From IMG/VR virus record IMGVR_UViG_3300030060_006398, positions 7,256 through 50,962 of that record: DNA of 43,707 nucleotides; one strand, written 5' to 3'. Each line of letters starts with the position of its first letter. Positions within the stretch are counted from its first letter, which is position 1. The DNA comes from a virus. This document shows positions 15,358 through 24,200 of this stretch, one piece after another. The translations under genes and the position numbers were made by a program. A model generated the notes under the pieces. It was given only the letters and a program-made list of their open reading frames with translations. It was not told the DNA's origin and did no database searches.

Positions 15358-18282
15358 ATGCCTGAATTAAAACGTACCTTCACCGGGGGTAAAATGGAAA
15401 AAGATCTCGATGAGAGAATTGTTCCAAACGGTGATTACAGAGAAGCTTTAAACATTGGGGTTGCAACTTCAGAAGATTCTGATGTGGGTGCTGCCCAAAA
15501 TATATTAGGTAATATAAAAGTTTCATCTGCAGTATCATCTAGAACTTATTCTGGTACTATATTTGGTAATGAGCATATCAACGGTTGGAATCCCAACTTT
15601 ACAACCCTTCAAAACGAACAACTAAAAACCTCCGCTGGTAAAGAAGGGTTTAACTATCATATCACACAAACAATAGATCCACAAACAGATATGTTGTATA
15701 GATTTATTCATACCGCAAATCCTTCAGAAGGTATTTGGATGGATCGTATAATTGAATATGATACCAGTAAAAACTTAGACGATCCTTGGGAAGACAAGGA
15801 AAGTGCTATAATGATAGATATATTTAAAGTAAGAGATATAATAACTAACCACGACTGTATATGCCCTGGTTCTAATAAATCAATGATACAAGTATCTAAA
15901 AACGTAAACCAGTTAAGATGGGGTATGCGTGTTGAAGGTACTGAAATAAATCCAGATGTTACAATAGAACATATAGATTATAATACTGGTTGGATAACTT
16001 TGTCTGAAGCTATATGGTCTGGTAATCCACCTAATCAAATACCACCTATACCTGGTAATTGTGTTCAATGTCAATACTGTAATACAAGTATAACTTTTTA
16101 TGGTGATAGAAACTTAGAGTTTGGTAATGTAGAAAAGCTACATAAAATAACAGGTGTAAATGTAATTGATGGTATGATATTTTGGACAGATGATGTTTCT
16201 GAGCCAAAAAAAGTAAATATAGAAAGATGCAAATCTGGATCAACACAATGTCCTATTGGTAGAGGTACAGATAAAATTGATGACTTTAATCAACATACGT
16301 TATTAATGGTAACACAAGATAACGAACTAGAAAGAGTTGATACATGTACTAAAGATGAATCGTTTTGTCCACCAATAGGTTGTATGGACGATGGTAATCA
16401 ACCTTGGTCTTTATACCCTGGTGATCCAAATGCTACACCACCAATACCTGGAACGCCTGCCATAACATTTGACCCAACAGCTTTGTTTCACGATCAAAGC
16501 ATGTGTTGTTATTTTAGTGGCTGTACTGATGACACTATAGATAGTGAAGGTAATTATTTATATTGTAACTACGATCCTAATGCTTGTATTGATGATGGAT
16601 CTTGTTGCGCTAAATGTGGTTGTACAGATCCAACAGCTTGTAATTATGATCCTACATATTGTCATGATGACGGTTCTTGTGTATATGGTGGTTGTCAAGA
16701 TGCTGAAGCAACAAACTATGATCCAAACGCTGAGTGTCATGATCCAAACGCTTGTATATATAAATATTCTTGTGCACCTAGCGGTTATCGAGATAATGAT
16801 TGCGATAGACTTGTGCCTGACACAGAGTCATTAGGAACTTTTGGTTTTACATACAGCACATATCCTACAAGTACAAATAACCCATATTATGATATAAACT
16901 TTTATGTTACTGATGGTTTAGAAGGAAGTACTTATCAAAACCTAGGTAATAACACTGTTGCTTTTGGTGGTCTTGGTAGAGCTTCTACAGTTAGAGGTAC
17001 TACTAAGATGGCTGGTATACTTAAAGGTGCTTGGTTATACGGTGAGTCTGGTAATAAAAACTTAGCAATAGGTAGTTTAGCTATTCAAGAAGAAATACCA
17101 AATGTAACTTGGAACGATCCTGGTGATCCTGGTTCAACAGATGGTGAGTGTACTTATCCAATTGATCTTAACGACTACACATTAGGTTACAATATAGATA
17201 GATCTTGTAAGTATATAATAATAGGTGGTGTTTGGCGTAATATAGATGGTAAAAATTATAACGATTGGAATACTAATAATAAACTTGGTTATGACTTTGA
17301 TTTAACAACGGGTGCTAATTCATCTACACATCCTGGTCCTGGTTATTGGCCAACATCACAACATAAATATAGAGATGTTACCGGTATCGCATACTGGCCT
17401 TGGGAAATGTTTGAAAGTTCTGTTTGTTTTGGTGATTGTCCAAATACTTATATAGGTCAAGCATTAGGTTCTGCTGGTTATCAATTTGGTGGTAACACGT
17501 ATACAGATATGGTTAACTGGCTAAGAGATAATGGTTACGATGGTAATGGTCCAAGTATCGGTGCACAATTTGGTGGTAATGATCCTGTGGCTGGTCAAAT
17601 TAACCACTTATACCAAGAGTATCATGGTCTAGGAGCTTTCATGGGTACTATGACAGCTAGTGATTTTAAAACTTGGGTAATAAATGGAAGACCACAAACA
17701 GGGCCACAGCCTAATGGACCAAACATTAACTATAATGATGTAATGTGGCCTGGTGCTTGGTTTGGTGGAAATACAAACTCAGGAGATCCTATATATAATT
17801 ATGGTTCTTATCCAGAGGTTAATATTAGCGATGACATGGCAACTCTTTGGAGTAAAGTAACAAATAATGGTATTGGTTGGGCTGTAAACGGTGCTGGTGA
17901 TTTACCTATTCTTGGTGAGTGGATATTTGGAGATAATGCTTGTGGTTGTGATAATTGGAATTTAAACCCAACATGTGTTGTAGATCCATTAGGTCCTTAT
18001 GATAGTTTAAATGATTGTCAAAACTGTGCTACTTGTGGTTGTAACCCAAACAATGTATCTTATGAGTGTGTAAAAGGTAGCTGTGTACAAATAGCTGGAC
18101 TTGGCGGTCAATACTCAACACTAGCGCAATGTCAAGCGGTTTGTATACCAAACGTTGGGGCTTTTATAACAGATCTTGGAGGTGGTGGTAATATTGGCAC
18201 TAGTACAGGTACTCCGCCTAGTACGCCTAACAATGATATTCCTACTACAGATAATAATATGAATAACAATATGTATACTTAA
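15358..18282 (+). CDS. Tail stabilisation protein, N-terminal part (P22 gp10-like), with Cys-rich insert
   Basis: The 974-residue protein opens with RTFTGGKMEKDLDERIVPNG (residues 6-25) and SEDSDVGAAQNILGN, the signature start of gp10-like tail stabilisation proteins of crAss-like phages, and continues through VIDGMIFWTDDVSEPKKVNI (269-288). At that point relatives go on to an EEHVTVIKK-type segment; here that segment is instead found in the next gene. In its place stand two Cys-rich blocks (about 328-345 and 385-472, the latter three NYDP repeats), an uncharacterised Gly/Asn/Tyr/Trp-rich domain (about 480-890), further four-Cys repeats (about 890-930), and a disordered Thr/Pro/Asn tail. The N-terminal part should bind the connector; the Cys-rich part is probably exposed. 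The next gene starts one base after the stop. Confidence 0.75.
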   Translation: MPELKRTFTGGKMEKDLDERIVPNGDYREALNIGVATSEDSDVGAAQNILGNIKVSSAVSSRTYSGTIFGNEHINGWNPNFTTLQNEQLKTSAGKEGFNYHITQTIDPQTDMLYRFIHTANPSEGIWMDRIIEYDTSKNLDDPWEDKESAIMIDIFKVRDIITNHDCICPGSNKSMIQVSKNVNQLRWGMRVEGTEINPDVTIEHIDYNTGWITLSEAIWSGNPPNQIPPIPGNCVQCQYCNTSITFYGDRNLEFGNVEKLHKITGVNVIDGMIFWTDDVSEPKKVNIERCKSGSTQCPIGRGTDKIDDFNQHTLLMVTQDNELERVDTCTKDESFCPPIGCMDDGNQPWSLYPGDPNATPPIPGTPAITFDPTALFHDQSMCCYFSGCTDDTIDSEGNYLYCNYDPNACIDDGSCCAKCGCTDPTACNYDPTYCHDDGSCVYGGCQDAEATNYDPNAECHDPNACIYKYSCAPSGYRDNDCDRLVPDTESLGTFGFTYSTYPTSTNNPYYDINFYVTDGLEGSTYQNLGNNTVAFGGLGRASTVRGTTKMAGILKGAWLYGESGNKNLAIGSLAIQEEIPNVTWNDPGDPGSTDGECTYPIDLNDYTLGYNIDRSCKYIIIGGVWRNIDGKNYNDWNTNNKLGYDFDLTTGANSSTHPGPGYWPTSQHKYRDVTGIAYWPWEMFESSVCFGDCPNTYIGQALGSAGYQFGGNTYTDMVNWLRDNGYDGNGPSIGAQFGGNDPVAGQINHLYQEYHGLGAFMGTMTASDFKTWVINGRPQTGPQPNGPNINYNDVMWPGAWFGGNTNSGDPIYNYGSYPEVNISDDMATLWSKVTNNGIGWAVNGAGDLPILGEWIFGDNACGCDNWNLNPTCVVDPLGPYDSLNDCQNCATCGCNPNNVSYECVKGSCVQIAGLGGQYSTLAQCQAVCIPNVGAFITDLGGGGNIGTSTGTPPSTPNNDIPTTDNNMNNNMYT
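16522..16773 (+). repeat. Three GC(T/Q)D...CNYDP...DDGSC protein repeats
   Basis: These bases encode residues 389-472 of the gp10-like N-terminal protein. Three units of 24-32 residues share G-C-(T/Q)-D, then (C/T)NYDPxA or NYDPT, then an acidic patch and Cys, for example GCTDPTACNYDPTYCHDDGS. This pattern, from memory, is common in secreted and surface proteins of marine Bacteroidetes. Regular Asp and paired Cys suggest calcium-stabilised, disulfide-bonded modules. Confidence 0.8.
17965..18144 (+). repeat. Two four-Cys protein repeats near the end of the first tail ORF
   Basis: The encoded units NPTCVVDPLGPYDSLNDCQN and YECVKGSCVQIAGLGGQYST followed by LAQCQAVC fit the consensus aromatic-x-C-V-x-G-x-C, G-x-Y-x-x-L-x-x-C-x-x-x-C. 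The same consensus occurs five times in the C-terminal region of the next ORF (24542-25123). The first unit is degenerate, with the second Cys missing. Confidence 0.7.
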
Positions 18283-18283
18283 T

Positions 18284-21200
18284 ATGAAAAAGAGTTCACC
18301 TTTAAAATACGATGCGCCAATGCAAGGTGGTAGTTCAACATATACACCTTTAGATACTAGCACTTCAACGGTAGCTTCGGATAGTTCATACGCTGCAAAA
18401 TCAAGGCCTTCTACCGGTGACTGTCCTGTTTTTCCAACGTTATGTAATCCTGTTTTTGTATTAGAAAAGCACATGTCCGTTATAAGAAAAGGACCTACTA
18501 TGCCACCTACACTTGAAATGCAAAGTGTTAAAGAAGAGACAGCTGCAGTATCTGGTGATCCAGCGAGAGGTAAAGTTAGTGCTAAATTTAGTGGTGAAAG
18601 AATGTGGGGTTCTTGGAACTTTTGTAACTTTCCACAACCTTGCAACGTTAGTTATTCACCTAACACAAGAGGTACAGCGTTTGACGCTGAAGATATAAGT
18701 TTGTTTTACCACCCAGATAAAACACATAAAAAACAAGGTGACAGACTTGTTATACCTATAGATATTAGTCAAACAGGTGAAGACTGGAGTGTAAATGATA
18801 AATTAAGAATAGAACACGAATACACTGATTCTTTAGGCTTTGTTAAAATAGCTGTAGCTACAGTTAGTATTGACGGTGTAGATTATATAGGTAAACCTTC
18901 TAGTGGTAGTACACTAACTGGTTATTCACAACTACCACAATTAGTAGCGCAAGGTTTAGCGCCTGGTGATTGTAACGGTATATGGGGTACTTACTCTGGT
19001 AATACTGATAGATACGTTTATACAACTATAATTACTATTACTGGTACTTTTCCTAAATATCCAGTAAAAGATGATTTTGGCATGCCTACTGGTGAAGATA
19101 TTTACAATGTAAATCTTATTCAGGATCCACCAATGTTTCAAAAGAAGTTTCCTAGATTTGCTTATAGATATAAATATGAAGATGGTGAATACTCTGTATA
19201 TTCGCCTTTTTCAGAAATAGCTTTTATACCAGAAACATTTGATTATCTACCTAAAAAAGGTTATAATCTAGGTATGGAAAACGCTTTAAGAACATTAAGA
19301 ATAAAAGATTTTATACCTAAAGATATACCAGAAGATGTTATACAAGTTGATATACTTTACAAAGAGTCAAACTCACCTAACGTGTATACTGTTACATCTG
19401 TAAAAAGAGATGATTTACCTCAAGATGGTTTATCAACAAAACCTTGGGAAACACCTGGTACTGGAGATAACTTCGGTAATTATAAAGTAAAATCAGAACT
19501 AATACATCAAGTCGTACCGTCAAATCAATTACTAAGACCTTGGGACAATGTTCCTAAAAGAGCAAGAGCACAAGAAATAACAGCTAATAGATTAATATAC
19601 GCAAACTACGTACAAAACTATAATGTTAAAGATAAGTTTAACGACACCGTTGTACCTAAGTTTTCTACAATGGTAGAGCAAATAGATCACTCTTTAAACA
19701 CTACAGCCGCTGCAGGCCCAAAACTAGGTGAACCTGCTAAGTCGTTAAAATCAATGAGAACATACCAGCTTGGTATTGTATATAGAGGTAGATATGGTAG
19801 AGAAACACCTGTACTAACAGATAAAACAGGATCTTTTAAAATTGATAAAGATTATGCTGTAACTCAAAATAGATTACAAGTACAAATGAATTCTAACCCA
19901 CCTTACTGGGCAGAGTCTTATACTTTCTACATAAAAGAAACTTCTAACGAATACTATAATTTAGCAATGGATCGTTGGTACGATGCAGAAGACGGTGGTA
20001 TATGGTTATCTTTTCCATCAGCTGAAAGAAATAAAATATCAGGACGTTTAGGAGATGAATCAACAACAACACTTATACTAAAGAAACAACATGATTCACA
20101 TGTGTTTACTGGTGAAAAAATAAGATACAAAGTTTTAGCAGTTCAAGATAATGCACCTACGTTTATAAAAACAGATCTTAAATATTGGGGCTCGCTACCT
20201 ATGTGTTTACCGCCTCCTGGTTGGGGTGATATTGGTAATTGGGATTCTGGTATGTTTTATCCATCAGGCCTTCCTTTACCTAACCGTATGTTTATTGATA
20301 TTATAGCTGAATATTGGGATCAGTCTGTAATGAGATCTTTAAGTGGTAGAGATGGTGCTCAAATAAGAGTAATACAAAGTGCTGGTCAAGCGTCTGCTTA
20401 CAACTCTGGTATGACAGATTCTACTAATAAATCAAACTGGTATAATGTTGCTAATATAGAGTATATTGGCGCTCCACCACAAACTTTTGAAGAGGCTATT
20501 GAAGATCCAGACACTGGTGTGGTAACAACAACTGAGGTTGAAGAATCTGGTGGTCCAGTTCAACTTGTTAGAGTTAGTTTAGAAAAAGCTTTTGGTGAAG
20601 ACGTTGGTTTTGCTAAACCAGAATACAATGATTATTTTAATCAACCATCTAACTCTATTTTAGATAAAGGCATATCAATAGAAGCAAGAACAAAAGATGT
20701 AAAAGATAAAGCTCAATTTGAAGGAAGATTTTTTGTAAAAGTATTAAGAGATTTTAATATAGAGCAAAACATTGTAAATCCTCAACAAGAGTTTTCTGAA
20801 AAATACCAAGTATTAGAAAGTAAAGATTTAAGATATATAGCTGCTGCTCATCCAGGTCTACAAGACTGGAACAATAGTTCTACTTATTTTGTAAGCATTG
20901 GTCAGGAAGATATAAGTTCATTTGGATTAGCTGGATCAAAGTTAGCTGAAGTTAGTAGTTTGTCAGAAATACATGCTAATAAAGGTTGTCATTATTTAGA
21001 TATTAGCGGCGCTGCTCAAGTAACACCTGCAGCTGGTGGTCCTGGTAATAGATGGCCTATGGGTCCTGGTGATCAAACAGATGGTACTTATGGACCGAAC
21101 GTTTCATCTTTTTACTGGGGAACAAAATACGCTGACTTTTTAGACAGTAGTAACGAGTGGCCAGATGAACAGCCTGTTAGCACACAGTATGATTGGCCTA

Positions 21201-24200
21201 GTTATGGTGTTGGTTCTTGGAATCCTTATATGTGTTATAATGATTGTGATGGTAGCGGTCAACCTGCAGCTGGTCAAATGTATGCTCACAATATAATTGG
21301 TAACACAACACCACATCCTTATCATTCTGGTACAACTCCTTCAACGTTAGGTTCAAGAAAAAGAGATGTTAGTAAAAATGGTATTGTACATTTGCACGAG
21401 GCTATAAGTTTTTTTGCAACACTACCCCTAAACAATTACGATCCAGGATCTACTTTTGGTAATGACCACTCTTATCTTGATGGTGCAAACCCTTATAATT
21501 TACCAGCTATATGGGGAGATCAAAGCGATTTACTAACAACACCTCCAGTTTGGAAGTCTGGTACAGCTGAAAAATTAAGAGAAGACTGGTATTATTTATG
21601 GAGAGGTAGAGATGTGAACAAAGATGAAAGATGGCCACTAGGTAGATTTCATCCTAATAGATGGATAATAGATAAAGCTGGTGCAGCTAAAGGTTATTCT
21701 GGTAATGGTGTTTGGGACGATGGTAACGTTGGCTATATGGATGTTTCTTATTGGGGTATAGGTAAAGAAACAGAATATAATAGAAAGCAAAACCACGCTG
21801 AATTATTTGGTCTTAATCACCCAACAGAAGTGTCTTTTGCTAACGCAATAAGTACAGTTGGTACTCAGTTTAGATTTAAACAAGATCCAGATCAAGTAGT
21901 TTATACTATAACAAATGTAGAAGTAAACGATAATGTTTGGAATTATGAAGTTTTTCATGGTGGATACGGAACAACTAACGACGATGGTAAGACATGGAAC
22001 GGAGGTAGTCAGTTAGGTAGAAAACATCCACCTGTATGGGGAGGTGAAGATGCAGATTCACCGCTTTACGGTGGTAAAGCTTTTATATCTGATTTATTTA
22101 GTAAATCTAAAAAACTAACTGGTGGAGCTCCATATAACAAAAGAATAAGATTTACATTAACATTAGATAAAATAGTAGGTAGAGAAGGTGGTTCAGGTTT
22201 TCATCCTATAACTAATCACGTAGACGCGGCTGGTGTTTCAAATATAAAGAGTGGTAGAGGTTATTATGCTACTGATTGCTCATCTGGTCATGTTACAACA
22301 GCTAAAGGTGGTACACCACCAAACCATGAGTTTTTTAATTTAAACAGCTATTGGAATGCAGCTGATAATGCTGGTGGTGGGTTTAGCTCACAGCCAGATG
22401 ATATTAGTGATACTTTTTACACAAATAATCCAGATGCTTATATTGGTTTACATGAAAGAGGATTAAACGAAACAACTATAGAGATTGTTACACCTTACAG
22501 AGGTGACGAAGGTGAAAGTGAAAGAATGAGTACTAATCCTGCTGTATGGGAAACAGAACCTTCAGAAGATGTTGGATTAGATATATACTATGCGGCTAGT
22601 CCTACGTACCCTGTAAAAATACAAAGATTTAGACAAGAAACAGATAAGTTATTTGATGCCTCTGGTTATCCTGATTACTATGGCGCTAATTGGTATGATT
22701 ATGGTCTTAGAGGTGAAGAAATAATACCTGTTGGCTCTGATTTTGAGCCATTAAATAATTCAATATCAACAGTTCCTGCCGCTGCTAAAATATGCGCGGT
22801 ACAAAACAATACTATATGGTTAAAACCAATAGCTGGTAGTGGTGTAGATTCTGCTTTTCAAGATGTAAATGGTAATGATATAAACATAGATTTAGGTTGT
22901 CAAATAAAAATATCACATCAAGGTGAAGGTACATATTATGGCGCTGCTTATGATAGAGAAGAAATATATCTTGAAGTAACAAAACAATTAGCTAAAAATG
23001 CTTATCAAGTAGAAATAAATACACATGCTGCAAAAAGACAATTAGGTTATTTTAATTGTTATTCATTTGGTAATGGTGTTGAATCTAACAGAATAAGAGA
23101 TGATTTTAATGCTGTTCAAATAGATAAGGGAGTTAAAGCTTCAGCACCTTTAGCAGAGCAGTATAAAGAAGAAAGAAAAGGTAGTGGCTTAATATTCTCT
23201 GGTATATACAATTCTACTAGTGGTATTAATAGAACTAATCAATTTATACAAGCAGAACCTATTACAAAAGATTTAAACCCTGTAAACGGTTCAATACAAA
23301 AACTACATACTAGAGATACAGACTTGTTAACGTTTTGTGAAAACAAAGTATTTAAAATATTAGCTAAAAAAGATGCTTTGTTTAATGCTGATGGCAATAC
23401 TAATGTAACTTCTAATCAAGCTGTTCTTGGACAAACAATACCATTTACAGGCGAGTATGGTATATCTAAAAATCCTGAGTCTTTTGCATCAGAATCATAT
23501 AGAGTTTATTTTGCTGATAAAGCAAGAGGAGCTGTATTAAGATTATCAAGAGATGGTTTAACTCCTATATCTGAAGCGGGTATGAGAGATTGGTTTAAAG
23601 ATAATTTAAGATTTGCATCTTCTATTATAGGTAGCTACGACGATAGAGAAGACCAATACAATATTACTGTAGAAACTAGAGATCAAGATGGTAATGACAA
23701 GGCTTATACTTTAAGCTGGGTTGAATCTAAAAAAGGTTGGGTTAGTTTTAAATCTTTTATACAACAAGGTGGTATTAGTCACAAAAACATTTACTACACT
23801 TTCCCTTCTAATAAATACAATTATAGAAATTATGAAGATCCATGGGGTGTTAATTATTATTCTCCTGGTCAAGGTAGAGCTGAAACATGGCAACATCATT
23901 TAGATTTAATTATAAAAAGAGATGTACAAATTTCTTCATCTTCAGCTAATAATATAATTGTTGTTTCAAACGGTTTAGGAACTTTAGTACCTGGTATGAA
24001 CGTAGAAGGAAATGGTATATATATAGATACTATAATAAACGAAGTAACTTGTACTGGTCAAACTTGTACTGTAAAATTAAACAAAGCTGCTTGGGTAGAA
24101 AATGGAAACGTTATAACTTTTACTACAGCAAGAAATAGTTTTTATGGTAACAATGAACATTATTCTTCTGTTAAAGTATTGTTTAACAAAGCACAGGGTA

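Noticed and set aside
18280-18290. Programmed frameshift or sequencing error joining the two tail ORFs
   Set aside because: The first ORF ends in a disordered tail and the second has its own ATG after TAA-T, the junction used elsewhere in the window, and an SPLK-type start. No slippery sequence is visible at the stop.
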